From Microbispora sp. H11081 (GTDB lineage: Bacteria; Actinomycetota; Actinomycetes; Streptosporangiales; Streptosporangiaceae): DNA of 64,000 nt. The notes under the pieces are model-generated. The model had not been told where the DNA came from and did not search any database. It saw only the letters and a list, made by a program, of their open reading frames with translations. The stretch is from contig NZ_JABBWV010000002.1 of the NCBI RefSeq assembly GCF_012999535.1, forward strand, positions 1 to 64,000, written 5' to 3'. The first letter of the stretch is position 1. Each line of letters opens with the position of its first letter. Shown in pieces: positions 8,046-17,838 of this stretch. A program made the position numbers and the translations under genes.

Positions 8046-8466
8046 GCGCCTGCCTCTCTCTCCGCGGACCGTGTCTCCTCGTGAACCGCGGCTCCTCGTG
8101 CCGTGCGCGGATCACCGGTCGACGATGTGACTTCCCTCCATCTACCGACAGTAGCTTTCCACGGCGGGACTGCGCGAAATCCGCGCCGTTACCTGGAATG
8201 GCGGCCGCCACGAGGCGAGAAAGGCGAGGTACGGCCCCGGCCGGTCCCCGCCGAACGGGCGGATGGCGCACGATCGTCGGTGGCGTCCGATAGCGTCGAT
8301 GCGACCAGCGCCGCAGCGGGGCCGTACGAGGATCCGCCGCGGCGTGGGCCGCGTGCGCCGTACGGCACGTCCGGGGCCCGGTCCGGCGAGAGCACGGGCC
8401 GCGGGCTCCGGCGCGGATGGCATGCCGCGCGGGGGTCATGACGGGGCAGCGCAGCAGGAAGGGACC
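8046..8466. other. Divergent promoter region of SCP2 gene and tlyA-recN operon
   Basis: About 420 bases without a convincing gene. The main feature is the PafBC-like promoter at 8274-8296. A plus-strand frame is open from ATG 8299 into the next gene, but its Arg/Pro-rich translation and lack of a ribosome binding site argue against coding. Confidence 0.5.
8274..8296 (+). promoter_or_regulatory. PafBC-type DNA-damage promoter, recN operon
   Basis: TCGTCGGTG (8274-8282), eight bases, then TAGCGT (8291-8296). The known actinobacterial RecA-independent damage promoter is TTGTCRGTG-N8-TANNNT; there is one mismatch, at position 2. Transcription would start near 8303, about 165 bases before the first gene of the run ending with recN. 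The match is sequence-only. Confidence 0.55.
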
Positions 8467-8700
8467 ATGACGGACAGCGGTATCGCGGCCGGCGAACATC
8501 TCGCCTCGGGCGCCGACGGGGTGCAGGCCGCTCTGTCTCCTCTCGCACGGCTGGCTCACGCGCCGGTGCCGGAGCACGTCGGCGTCTTCGAGCAGGTCCT
8601 GGCCGGCCTCGAAACGGTGCTCGCCTCCGTGGAGGACGCCGGCGGGCCGCAGGCGGGAGCCGGCGGCGACGGGAAGAACGGCGGAGAGAGCGACCGGTGA
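8467..8700 (+). CDS. Small conserved-position protein upstream of tlyA
   Basis: 77 aa, unknown function. The middle (about residues 25-57) is predicted helical, with LARLAHAPVPEHVGVFEQV, and the tail is Gly-rich and disordered. Mycobacteria also carry a small hypothetical gene between the HAD phosphatase and tlyA, so position supports it being real. ATG 8467 follows AGGAAGGG by three bases. Its stop overlaps the GTG of the next micro-ORF. Confidence 0.7.
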   Translation: MTDSGIAAGEHLASGADGVQAALSPLARLAHAPVPEHVGVFEQVLAGLETVLASVEDAGGPQAGAGGDGKNGGESDR

Positions 8701-8767
8701 GCACCACGAGAGCGGACGGCGGGCGCCGCGAACGCCCGGCGCGGGACGCCGCGGCGGGGCGGGTCCG

Positions 8768-8771
<4 letters not shown>
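8697..8771 (+). CDS. Candidate 24-codon coupling micro-ORF before tlyA
   Basis: GTG 8697 overlaps the preceding TGA (GTGA), and its own TGA (8769-8771) overlaps the tlyA ATG (ATGA). GGAGAG (8683-8688) lies eight bases upstream. The 24-residue product is mostly Arg, Ala and Gly. tlyA itself has no clear Shine-Dalgarno, so this frame may serve to deliver ribosomes to tlyA rather than make a functional peptide. It could also be chance. Confidence 0.35.
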
Positions 8772-9577
<806 letters not shown>

Positions 9578-9593
9578 GAGCGGGCGGCGAGGC

Positions 9594-10550
9594 GTGGAGA
9601 CGATGAACGCGATGAGCACGGGCAGCGTGGCGGGCGACCGGGCGGACGCCAAGAGGACCGTCCTGGTGACGGCGCACACGGGCCGGGAGGCAGCCGTCCG
9701 CAGCGCCCGCCTGGTCGTGGAACGGCTGATCGAGGCGGGCATCAACGTCCGGGTGCTCGACGAGGAGGCCGAGGAGCTCGGCCGCGTCCACGCGGAGGTC
9801 GTCCCGGAGAACGAGGCGGCGCTGGAGGGCGCCGAGCTGATCATCGTCCTGGGCGGTGACGGCACGCTGCTGCGCGCCGCCGAGCTGGCCCGCCCGGCCG
9901 CCGTGCCGCTGCTCGGCGTGAACCTGGGCCATGTGGGCTTCCTGGCCGAGGCGGAGGTGGAGGACCTGGCGTCGGTGGTGGACCGGGTGGTCGAGGGCGG
10001 CTACGAGGTCGAGAAGCGCATGACGGTCGAGGTCGTCGTGCGCCTCAACGGCTCGGTGCTCGCGCGGACCTGGGCGCTCAACGAGGCGTCGGTCGAGAAG
10101 AAGGACCGCATGCTGGAGGTCGTGGCGGAGATCGACGGCCGCCCCCTGTCGCGCTGGGGGTGCGACGGCGTGATCTGCGCGACCCCCACAGGGTCGACGG
10201 CGTACGCGTTCTCGGCGGGCGGCCCGGTCGTCTGGCCCGAGGTGGAGGCGCTGCTCCTCGTGCCCAACAGCGCCCACGCGCTGTTCGCCCGGCCGATGGT
10301 CGTGTCGCCGGAGTCCACGCTCGCGCTGGAGATCCTCCCCGACACCAGCGCCGGGGTGCTGTGGTGCGACGGGCGCCGACGCTTCGACATCCCGCCGGGG
10401 GCCCGCGTGGAGGTACGCAAGGGCGAGGTGCCGGTGCGGCTGGCCCGCCTGCTCGGCGTAGAGGCCACCGGGGCGCCCTTCACCGACCGTCTGGTGGCGA
10501 AGTTCGGGCTGCCGGTGCAGGGCTGGCGGGGCCGGGTGCGCTCCGGCTGA
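9594..10550 (+). CDS. nadK: NAD kinase
   Basis: 318 aa. It phosphorylates NAD to NADP. GGDGTLL (about residues 87-93) is the diagnostic motif, with NLGHVGFLAE and ATPTGSTAYAFSAGGP forming the nucleotide site. Three in-frame starts are close (GTG 9594, ATG 9603, ATG 9612) and none has an ideal ribosome binding site, so the N-terminus is uncertain by six residues. tlyA-nadK-recN is the usual actinobacterial order, indicating one operon. Confidence 0.95.
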   Translation: METMNAMSTGSVAGDRADAKRTVLVTAHTGREAAVRSARLVVERLIEAGINVRVLDEEAEELGRVHAEVVPENEAALEGAELIIVLGGDGTLLRAAELARPAAVPLLGVNLGHVGFLAEAEVEDLASVVDRVVEGGYEVEKRMTVEVVVRLNGSVLARTWALNEASVEKKDRMLEVVAEIDGRPLSRWGCDGVICATPTGSTAYAFSAGGPVVWPEVEALLLVPNSAHALFARPMVVSPESTLALEILPDTSAGVLWCDGRRRFDIPPGARVEVRKGEVPVRLARLLGVEATGAPFTDRLVAKFGLPVQGWRGRVRSG

Positions 10551-10795
10551 CCGCGAAGGGGCCGCGAAGGGCCACGGAGGGACCAGGGAGAGATCCGGAG
10601 GGTCCAGGAAGGGACCGCGGAGACAGCCGCCGTCCACAGCAGGTGTGGCGGTTGGTGGTGATATGCCGGATGAGCAGGGCGTTCGTGTCCACAGATTCTC
10701 ATTCGGGTCGCGGGCCGATACCGCCGTCCTCGAAAATCTTGACGAGTTACGCGTAGGATCTCTGGCGAGTTCGGTCGGCAAAACGGGAGGGACCA

Positions 10796-12565
10796 GTGCG
10801 GCCACGGGTCGAGGAGGTCCGCATCCAGGGGCTCGGCGTGATCGACGAAGCCATCCTGGAGCTGTCACCGGGATTCACCGTCGTCACGGGTGAGACGGGA
10901 GCCGGCAAGACGATGGTCGTCACCGGCCTCGGCCTCCTGTTCGGAGGGCGGGCCGACCCGGCCAGGGTCCGGCCGGGCGCCGACAGGGCCACGATCGAGG
11001 GCACGCTCGTCGTCGAGCCGGAGGGCCGCGTGGCGCAGCAGGTCGCCGACGTCGGCGGCGAGGTCGAGGACGGGCAGCTCATCATCTCCCGGTCGGTCTC
11101 CGCCGAGGGCCGCTCCCGCGCCTGGCTGGGCGGCCGTGCCGTTCCGGTGGGCACCCTGACGTACATCGCCGACGACCTCGTGGCCGTGCACGGCCAGATG
11201 GACCAGCAGCGACTGCTGCAGCCCGGCAGGCAGCGCGCGGCGCTCGACCGCTACGCCGGCGACGAACTGGTCAAACCCCTGCGCGCCTACGAGCAGGCCT
11301 ACAAGCGGCACAAGCAGGTGGGCGAGCTGCTCCACGAGCTGACCGTCAAGGCCAGGGAGCGGACGCAGGAGGCCGACGTGCTGCGGTTCGGCCTTGAGGA
11401 GATCGAGAAACTGGAGCCGAGGCCGGGTGAGGACGCCGAGCTGAAGGAGGAGGCCGAGCGGCTCTCCCACGCCGACGCGCTGCGCACCGCCGCCACGACC
11501 GCGCACACGGCGCTGCTCGGGGATCCGATGGCGGGCGGGCAGGACGTGCAGGACGCCGTGTCGCTGCTCGGCCACGCCAAGGCGGCCGTGGAGTCGGTGC
11601 GCGACTTCGATCCCGCGCTCGCCGGGCTGGCCGACCGCCTGGCCGAGGCCGGATACCTGGTCTCCGACGTGGCGACCGAGCTTGCGGCGTACGCCGAGTC
11701 GGTCGAGGCCGACCCGGCGCGGCTCGCGGCGGTGCAGGAGCGCAGGGCGGCGCTCAACGGGCTCATGCGCAAGTACGGCGAGGACGTCTCGGCCGTCCTC
11801 GCCTGGGCGCAGCGGGCCGCCGAAAGGCTGACGGAGCTCGACGGCGACGACGAGCGCATCGAGGAGCTGACGCGGGAGCACGGCGAGCTCGCCGAGCGGG
11901 TGGGCGAGCTGGCCGGTGAGCTGACCGCGATCCGGACCGCGGCGGCCGAGCGGTTCGGCCGGGCCGTGACCGAGGAGCTGACCGCGCTAGCCATGCCGCA
12001 CGCCCGGGTGAGTGTGGCGATCACCGCGGCGGAGGGCTTCGGCCCGCACGGTGTGGACGAGGTCGAGCTCCGGCTGGCCTCGCATCCCGGCGCGCCCCCG
12101 CTGCCGTTGACCAAGGGCGCCTCGGGGGGCGAGCTGAGCCGGGTGATGCTCGCCATCGAGGTGGTCTTCGCCGGCGCGGACCCCGTGCCGACGTTCGTGT
12201 TCGACGAGGTCGACGCTGGTGTGGGCGGCAAGGCGGCCGTGGAGATCGGCAGGCGGCTGGCCAAACTCGCGAGGACCGCGCAGGTCATCGTGGTCACCCA
12301 CCTGCCGCAGGTGGCGGCCTTCGCCGACCAGCACCTCGTGGTCGAGAAGGCGAGCGACGGCAGGGTGGTCCGCAGCGGCGTCGTGACGCTCGACCAGGAG
12401 GGCCGCGAGCGGGAGCTGTCGCGGATGCTCGCCGGTCTGGAGGACTCGGAACTCGGCCGGGCCCACGCGGCCGAACTGCTGTCGATCGCCGCCGCGGACA
12501 AGGCCGCATGGAGGAAGGGATCCTCGGGCGGGTCCACGCGCCAGGGCCGCCGCGGCCAGGGCTGA
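10796..12565 (+). CDS. recN: DNA repair protein RecN
   Basis: 589 aa. SMC-like ATPase acting at double-strand breaks with RecA. Walker A GETGAGKT is at 32-39, followed by a long coiled coil (about 150-370), then the ABC signature in TKGASGGELSRVMLA and Walker B in TFVFDEVDAGVGG. GTG 10796 has GGGAGG five bases upstream. The 245-base gap from nadK includes TAGGAT at 10754-10759, a possible internal promoter. A damage-type promoter lies upstream of the whole run at 8274. Confidence 0.96.
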   Translation: MRPRVEEVRIQGLGVIDEAILELSPGFTVVTGETGAGKTMVVTGLGLLFGGRADPARVRPGADRATIEGTLVVEPEGRVAQQVADVGGEVEDGQLIISRSVSAEGRSRAWLGGRAVPVGTLTYIADDLVAVHGQMDQQRLLQPGRQRAALDRYAGDELVKPLRAYEQAYKRHKQVGELLHELTVKARERTQEADVLRFGLEEIEKLEPRPGEDAELKEEAERLSHADALRTAATTAHTALLGDPMAGGQDVQDAVSLLGHAKAAVESVRDFDPALAGLADRLAEAGYLVSDVATELAAYAESVEADPARLAAVQERRAALNGLMRKYGEDVSAVLAWAQRAAERLTELDGDDERIEELTREHGELAERVGELAGELTAIRTAAAERFGRAVTEELTALAMPHARVSVAITAAEGFGPHGVDEVELRLASHPGAPPLPLTKGASGGELSRVMLAIEVVFAGADPVPTFVFDEVDAGVGGKAAVEIGRRLAKLARTAQVIVVTHLPQVAAFADQHLVVEKASDGRVVRSGVVTLDQEGRERELSRMLAGLEDSELGRAHAAELLSIAAADKAAWRKGSSGGSTRQGRRGQG

Positions 12566-12941
12566 GCGCCAGGGCCCGAGAGGCCGGCTGAGCGTGCCGC
12601 GGTTTGCCGGCTCATGGCCGGACGGCGGGCGGAGTGTCCCGGACCGGCTCACGGCCGGGCAGGCCGGCCGCCTGTGAATGGAGGCCGGCCCGACCTGCCG
12701 GGCGCGTACACTCGGCGGGACGAGCACGGGGGTGACGTTTGGAGTGGGGCATGCCGGGAAGCAGTCAAGCCCCGGCGACGAGGGGGCGAGGAAACGGGGG
12801 TCGGACGTCCTCACTGATGGTGTGTGCCGGCCCCGGCCGCCCTGGCCGGCGTACTTCGGCAACATCTCTGACTTGCGGTGAGAAATCAGGCGAGCCGTGG
12901 GGTGTGGAAGCGTGGCGGTCGCCGCCTCTGGCAGGATGGTC
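12566..12941 (+). other. 376-base intergenic region before steA
   Basis: No convincing gene. GCCGGCC (12826-12832) and GGCCGGC (12844-12850) can form a hairpin, and TACACT at 12707-12712 is a possible -10 hexamer without a clear -35. I tested it by eye for a c-di-AMP-type riboswitch and found none of the conserved blocks. Confidence 0.4.
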
Positions 12942-14141
12942 ATGATGAAGGTCCCGAGCTTGTATGTTCTGGGCCTCCGCCGCAGGAAGGCCGACGGCCT
13001 TCCCGGGGTGACGGCAGTGGCGAGAATCGACAGGCGGACGAAGAGGCTGACCAAGCGCCTCAAGGCCGGGGAAATCGCGATTATCGATCACGTTGACGTC
13101 GACCGGGTCAGCGGGGAGGCTCTCGTCGCGTGCGGCGCGGCCGCCGTGGTCAACGTCGCCGCGAGCATCAGCGGCCGTTACCCCAACCTCGGGCCGCAGA
13201 TCCTGATCGACGCGGGCATTCCCCTGATCGACAACGCGTCGCCGGAACTGTTCGAGCGGATCGCGGACGGCGACGTGATCCGCGTCCACGAGGGCATGGT
13301 CTACCTCGGCGAGGAACTGATCGGCAAGGGCCAGTGCCAGACCGCCGAGAGCGTCGAGGCGGCGATGACCGAGGCCCGCGCGGGCCTGGCCGTCCAGATC
13401 GAGGCGTTCGCCGCGAACACGATGGAGTACGTGCGCCGCGAGCGTGACCTTCTGATCGACGGGGTCGGCGTGCCCGACATCCGCACCTCCCTGGAGAACC
13501 GCCACGCCCTCATCGTGGTGCGGGGTTACCACTACAAGGAGGACATCGCCACGCTGCGGCCGTACATCCGGGAGTACCGCCCGGTGCTGATCGGCGTCGA
13601 CGGCGGGGCGGACGCGCTGCTCGACGCGGGGTACGCGCCCGACATCATCGTGGGCGACTTCGACTCCGTCTCGGAGAAGGCGCTGTGCTGCGGCGCCGAA
13701 CTGGTCGTCCACGCCTACCGCGACGGGCGGGCGCCGGGGCTGGAGCGGGTGCGCAAGCTCGGTCAGGAGGCGGTCGTGTTCCCCGCGACCGGGACGAGCG
13801 AGGACATCGCCATGCTCCTCGCCGACGACAAGGGCGCCACGCTGATCGTCGCGGTCGGCACCCACTGGACGCTCGACGAGTTCCTGGACAAGGGCAGGTC
13901 GGGCGCGGCGAGCACGTTCCTCACCCGCCTGCGGGTGGGCAGCAAGCTCGTGGACGCCAAGGGCGTGAGCAGGCTCTACCGCAGCCGGATCTCCGCGCCC
14001 TCCCTCATGCTGCTCGTGGCCACCACGCTGGTCACGATCGGCGTCGTGCTCTCGGTGTCGCCGATCGGCCAGGTGTGGCTGAACGGCCTGCGCGTGGCCT
14101 GGAACGGCTTCATCTTCTGGCTGGTCGGACTTTTCTCGTGA
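12942..14141 (+). CDS. steA: SteA-like cytokinetic-ring protein
   Basis: 399 aa. The cytosolic part (about 1-360) has a thiamin-pyrophosphokinase-like fold region with IGVDGGADALLDAGY and DIIVGDFDSVSEKAL, and an ATGTSEDIAMLLADD segment. One transmembrane helix lies near 363-385 and a short tail ends at the membrane. In Corynebacterium SteA and SteB act together in daughter-cell separation through the RipC-FtsEX pathway. ATG 12942 is preceded by AGGA at five bases; ATG 12945 is equally possible. It overlaps steB by GTGA, so the pair is translationally coupled. Confidence 0.88.
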   Translation: MMKVPSLYVLGLRRRKADGLPGVTAVARIDRRTKRLTKRLKAGEIAIIDHVDVDRVSGEALVACGAAAVVNVAASISGRYPNLGPQILIDAGIPLIDNASPELFERIADGDVIRVHEGMVYLGEELIGKGQCQTAESVEAAMTEARAGLAVQIEAFAANTMEYVRRERDLLIDGVGVPDIRTSLENRHALIVVRGYHYKEDIATLRPYIREYRPVLIGVDGGADALLDAGYAPDIIVGDFDSVSEKALCCGAELVVHAYRDGRAPGLERVRKLGQEAVVFPATGTSEDIAMLLADDKGATLIVAVGTHWTLDEFLDKGRSGAASTFLTRLRVGSKLVDAKGVSRLYRSRISAPSLMLLVATTLVTIGVVLSVSPIGQVWLNGLRVAWNGFIFWLVGLFS

Positions 14142-15115
14142 TCGATTTCCGTTATCACCTCGTCTCGATCGTGGCGATCTTCCTCGCGCTCACGGTCGGC
14201 ATCGTGCTGGGCAGCACCGTGCTGGAGCCCACGTTCTTCAAGTCGGCCGAGGAGATGACCGCGTCACTGCGGCAGGCCAACGAGAAGTACCTGACGCAGA
14301 TCTCGGACCTGCAGAGGCGCGGGGAGGGCGGCGACTCGCTGGTCACCACCCACCTGCCCGAGCTCGTGCGCGGTCAGCTCGCGGGGGAGCGGGTCGTGCT
14401 CGTCGAGGCGCCGGGCGCGTCGGCCGCGCTGCGCGACCCGATGGAGCGGCTCCTGACGAGCGCGGGCGCCGTCTACAGCGGCAGGATCAGCCTGACCGAC
14501 AAGTTCATCGACCCCGAGCAGGCGAACGTGGTGGACGGGCTGGCCACCAACCTCGCCGCCGCCGGCACCGTCTTCCCCGACGAGGCGACGCCGTACGACA
14601 AGGCGGCGGCGATACTCGCCGGCGCGATCGTGACCAACGACCGCGCGCAGGCGGGCCAGGCCAATCCCGCGGCGACCGGTGTGCTGGAGGCGTTCCAGGC
14701 CGGCGACTTCCTGACCCTGAACGGCGACCCGGAGCAGCGCGCCACGATGGCCGTCGTGCTCGCGCCGTCCCAGCCGTACGAGGGGGAGGACGCGGGCCGG
14801 CAGACGGACGCGATCGTCGCGGTGGCGGCCGGGCTCGACGGCGGCGCCCTCGGCACCGTCCTCGCGGGCACCGTCACCGCCTCCGGCGCGGGCGGGGTCA
14901 TCGCGGCCCTGCACGACACCGGCCGGGTGGCCTCCGCCGTCTCGACGGTCGACACCGTCGATTTCGCGGCGGGTCGCGTCGTCGTGGTCTACGCTCTGCG
15001 GGAGCAACTGACCGGCCGTTCCGGCGCGTACGGCATCGGCAGCGGCGCGACGGCGTTCGAGCCCGCGGTGACCGAGCCCAGTGAGACCCCCACCCCGGCG
15101 GCGAGCCGGGGCTGA
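14138..15115 (+). CDS. steB: SteB / MctB-type membrane protein (copper transporter family)
   Basis: 325 aa. One N-terminal transmembrane helix in FRYHLVSIVAIFLALTVGIV, then a coiled coil (about 40-65) and a large extracytoplasmic domain. Databases name the family copper transporter after mycobacterial MctB. The corynebacterial orthologue pairs with SteA in cell separation, and the coupled gene order here supports that role. The Pro/Thr-rich C-terminus is disordered. GTG 14138 overlaps the steA stop. Confidence 0.88.
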   Translation: MIDFRYHLVSIVAIFLALTVGIVLGSTVLEPTFFKSAEEMTASLRQANEKYLTQISDLQRRGEGGDSLVTTHLPELVRGQLAGERVVLVEAPGASAALRDPMERLLTSAGAVYSGRISLTDKFIDPEQANVVDGLATNLAAAGTVFPDEATPYDKAAAILAGAIVTNDRAQAGQANPAATGVLEAFQAGDFLTLNGDPEQRATMAVVLAPSQPYEGEDAGRQTDAIVAVAAGLDGGALGTVLAGTVTASGAGGVIAALHDTGRVASAVSTVDTVDFAAGRVVVVYALREQLTGRSGAYGIGSGATAFEPAVTEPSETPTPAASRG

Positions 15116-15155
15116 GCCGCCGGGCGGCACACCAACGGAGAGAAGGGCAACAGCC

Positions 15156-16115
15156 GTGGCCACACGTTCCCAGGCCGGCACCCGCGCCGCCGCGGCGCTC
15201 GGGGCCGCCGTGGGCGCCGCGCTCGGCGCGGCCGCCGCGCGTGCCGCCTTCGCCGCGTTCCGGCGCCGTCCCCCGATCGGTGACGAGAAGACCGCGGACG
15301 AGTACTGGACCCGGGTCAACCACCGGGGGGAGCCGGTCACGCTGCTGGAGGGTCCCGCGTTCGCCGCGGGCGCGGTCGCCGCGTCCGCGCTCGCCCCAGG
15401 CCTGTCCGTACGAGCCCGCGCGGCGGCCGTGCTCGCCGGTGCGGGCAGCGGCGTCCTCGGCGCCTACGACGACCTGTTCGGCTCGACCTCGTCGAAGGGG
15501 TTCAAGGGCCACCTGGCCGCGCTCGCGCGCGGGGAGGTGACCAGCGGCGCGGTCAAGATCCTCGGCATCGGCGCGACCGGGCTCGCCGCGGCGGCGCTCG
15601 CCCCGCGCGACGGCCGGGGCGACGGCCGGGGCGTGGTGACGCGGTCCCTCGACACGCTCGTCGACGGCGCGCTGATCGCCGGCAGCGCCAACCTGGCCAA
15701 CCTGTTCGACCTGCGGCCCGGCCGCGCGATCAAGGTGGGGCTGCTCGCCGGGGCGCCCCTGCTGGCCGCTTCGATCGCGGCGCCGTACGGCCCGCGCTCC
15801 CGCCAGGCGGCCGCGCTGACCGCCGTTCCGCTGGGCGCGGCGGCGGCGCTGCTGCCCGAGGACCTGGGCGAGCGGGCCATGCTCGGCGACGCGGGGGCGA
15901 ACGCGCTCGGCGCGCTGCTCGGCCTGGCCGCGACCGCCCGGCTCGGCCGGACAGGCCGGATCGCCGCGCTCGGTGTCGTCGCCGGTCTCACCGCCGTCTC
16001 GGAGAAGGTCAGCTTCACCAAGGTCATCGCGGGAAACCCGGTGCTCAACCGGGTCGACATGCTGGGCCGCCGCGCTCCGCGGCCCGCCCCCGGCACGTCG
16101 GCGCCGCGCGCGTGA
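15156..16115 (+). CDS. MraY/WecA-like polyprenyl-phosphate phosphosugar transferase (divergent)
   Basis: 319 aa, multi-spanning and Ala-rich. Family landmarks remain: GAYDDLFG (Asp pair of the active site), KGFKGHLAALARGE, a NLANLFDLRPGRAIK block where MraY has NLTDGLDGLA, and MLGDAGANALGALLG where WecA has LGDAGS. It is about 30 residues shorter than typical MraY and belongs to the NL-DLRPGR branch. It probably loads a sugar phosphate onto a lipid carrier, but the substrate is unknown. GTG 15156 follows GGAGAGAAGGG. It lies between steB and murJ in one direction. Confidence 0.7.
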   Translation: MATRSQAGTRAAAALGAAVGAALGAAAARAAFAAFRRRPPIGDEKTADEYWTRVNHRGEPVTLLEGPAFAAGAVAASALAPGLSVRARAAAVLAGAGSGVLGAYDDLFGSTSSKGFKGHLAALARGEVTSGAVKILGIGATGLAAAALAPRDGRGDGRGVVTRSLDTLVDGALIAGSANLANLFDLRPGRAIKVGLLAGAPLLAASIAAPYGPRSRQAAALTAVPLGAAAALLPEDLGERAMLGDAGANALGALLGLAATARLGRTGRIAALGVVAGLTAVSEKVSFTKVIAGNPVLNRVDMLGRRAPRPAPGTSAPRA

Positions 16116-16157
16116 CCTGGACGACCATGGGGCGTACGGCACCGCCATGGATGAACT

Positions 16158-16196
16158 GCATGGTTAAGCGGCATGGATAGGCGGCATGGTTAGGCG
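16158..16196 (+). repeat. Three imperfect 13-bp tandem repeats over the murJ start codon
   Basis: Copies GCATGGTTAAGCG, GCATGGATAGGCG and GCATGGTTAGGCG run 16158-16170, 16171-16183 and 16184-16196. The third contains the murJ ATG. Each copy has an ATG, and the copies fall in different frames. Confidence 0.85.
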
Positions 16197-17838
16197 GCTC
16201 GGGGCGGGCATCGCCGGGGCGGCGGTCCTCATCGGGGTCATCACGGTCCTGGCTCGGGTGACCGGCTTCGCCAAGCAACTGGCGTTCGCCCGCGCGGTCG
16301 GCACGAACTGCCTGGCCAGCGCCTACTACACGGCCAACAACGTGCCGAACATCGTCTTCGAGGTCGTGGTGGGCGGCGCGCTCGCCGGCATGGTCGTCCC
16401 GGTGCTCGCGGGCGCCGCCGCCAGATCGGACGGCGGGGGGCGCGAGGAGATCGGCCGGATCGCCTCCGCGCTGATGACCTGGGTGCTGGTGCTGCTGGTG
16501 CCGCTCGCGGTGCTGACCACGCTGGTCGCGGCGCCCGTGGCCGGCCTGCTCGTCGGCTCCCGGCTGGGCGGCTGCGACACCGGTCAGGTCGCCGCCGTGG
16601 CCGCGCGCATGCTGGTCGTCTTCGCGCCGCAGATCCCGTTGTACGGCATGGCCGTGGTGCTCTACGGCGTGCTGCAGGCCCATCGCCGATTCTCCGGGCC
16701 GGCGCTGGCGCCGCTGGTGTCGAGCGTGGTGGTCGTCGTCGCGTACCTGGCCTTCGGACCGCTCAGCGGCGGCCACAAGGACCCCGCGACGGTGCCGGGA
16801 CCGGCCGAGGCCGCGCTGTCGGTGGGCACCACCCTCGGGGTGCTGGCCCTGGTCGTCACGGTGGCCTGGCCCACGAAGCGGCTCGGCCTGCGGTGGCGGC
16901 CCACGCTCCGCTTCCCCGACGGCGTCGCCGTACAGGTGCGGCGGCTGGCCCTGGCCGGGCTGAGCGCGCTGGTCGCCCAGCAGGCCGCCGCGGCGATCCT
17001 GATCCCCGTGGCCAACAGCGTCGGCGGGGGCGCGCTGCCCGCGTACAACTACGCCTGGGCGATCTACCAGGTGCCGTACGCCGTGCTCGCGGTGCCCATC
17101 GCGACCAGCGCGTTCCCGGCGCTCGCCGCGCTCGCCCAGGGCGGGAGCGAGGGCTTCGCGGCGCTGGCGGCGCGGACGACCCGCGCGGTCGTGCTGGTCT
17201 GCGGCCTGGCCGCGGGCGCGCTCGCCGCCATCGCGGCGCCGGTCGCGCAGGTCTTCCTCGCCCAGGCCGACACCGAGGTCGCGGCGGCCGAGTTCGCCAG
17301 GGGGATCGCGTTGTTCGCGCCGGGGCTGATCGGCTACGGCCTGGTGGCGCACCTCAGCCGGGTGCTGTACGCCGACGGGCGCGGCAGGGCGGCGGCCAGG
17401 GGCCAGGTCGCCGGCTGGCTTGTCGTGGCCGTGGCCCAGGTGGCGTTCGTCCTGGTGCTGCCGGACGGCTGGGGTCTGGGCGGGCTCGCGCTCGGCCAGG
17501 CGGCCGGCATGACGGTGGGGGCCGCGCTGCTGCTGGCCTCGGTCGTGCGGGCACGGGGGGCGCGGGCCGTCCACGGCGTCGCGCGGGCGGGTCTCGCGGC
17601 CCTGCTCGGCGGGGGCGCGGGCTTCCTCGCGGGCGCGGCGGCGGCCCGGCTGCCAGTGGCGGGGGAGGGGCCGTGGGGCGGTCTCCTGACGGCCGCTCTG
17701 GCCGGTCTGACGGCCGTGGTCGCGGGGCTCGTCGTGGCCGCGCTGGTGGACCGCGGGGATCTGGCCGCCGTCCTGTCCGGGGTCAGGCGCAGAAGAGGCG
17801 CGAGCCCGGCGGAGCGGCCGGCCGAGGAGACGGTGTGA
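16186..17838 (+). CDS. murJ: MurJ/MviN-type lipid flippase
   Basis: 550 aa with about 14 transmembrane helices, MOP superfamily. The family opening is clear: ARVTGFAKQLAFARAVGTN, then YYTANNVPNIVFEVVVGGAL. MurJ flips lipid II to the outer face for peptidoglycan synthesis. The main mycobacterial MurJ is larger with a cytosolic kinase-like domain, so this may be a second flippase serving another lipid-linked glycan, consistent with the transferase gene before it and the glycosyltransferase after it. The ribosome binding site before ATG 16186 is weak and made by the repeat. Confidence 0.88.
   Translation: MVRRLGAGIAGAAVLIGVITVLARVTGFAKQLAFARAVGTNCLASAYYTANNVPNIVFEVVVGGALAGMVVPVLAGAAARSDGGGREEIGRIASALMTWVLVLLVPLAVLTTLVAAPVAGLLVGSRLGGCDTGQVAAVAARMLVVFAPQIPLYGMAVVLYGVLQAHRRFSGPALAPLVSSVVVVVAYLAFGPLSGGHKDPATVPGPAEAALSVGTTLGVLALVVTVAWPTKRLGLRWRPTLRFPDGVAVQVRRLALAGLSALVAQQAAAAILIPVANSVGGGALPAYNYAWAIYQVPYAVLAVPIATSAFPALAALAQGGSEGFAALAARTTRAVVLVCGLAAGALAAIAAPVAQVFLAQADTEVAAAEFARGIALFAPGLIGYGLVAHLSRVLYADGRGRAAARGQVAGWLVVAVAQVAFVLVLPDGWGLGGLALGQAAGMTVGAALLLASVVRARGARAVHGVARAGLAALLGGGAGFLAGAAAARLPVAGEGPWGGLLTAALAGLTAVVAGLVVAALVDRGDLAAVLSGVRRRRGASPAERPAEETV

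Noticed and set aside
8299-8466. N-terminal extension of the small protein before tlyA
   Set aside because: The frame is open from ATG 8299, but the added part is Arg/Pro-rich, has no Shine-Dalgarno, and begins upstream of the expected transcription start. ATG 8467 has AGGAAGGG.
10739-10759. PafBC-like promoter directly before recN
   Set aside because: TTGACGAGT is followed by only six bases before TAGGAT and has several mismatches, so it does not fit TTGTCRGTG-N8-TANNNT. The better site is upstream of the whole operon.
12566-12941. Riboswitch before steA
   Set aside because: The region is GC-rich with hairpins, but none of the conserved c-di-AMP, cobalamin, TPP or T-box blocks can be aligned.
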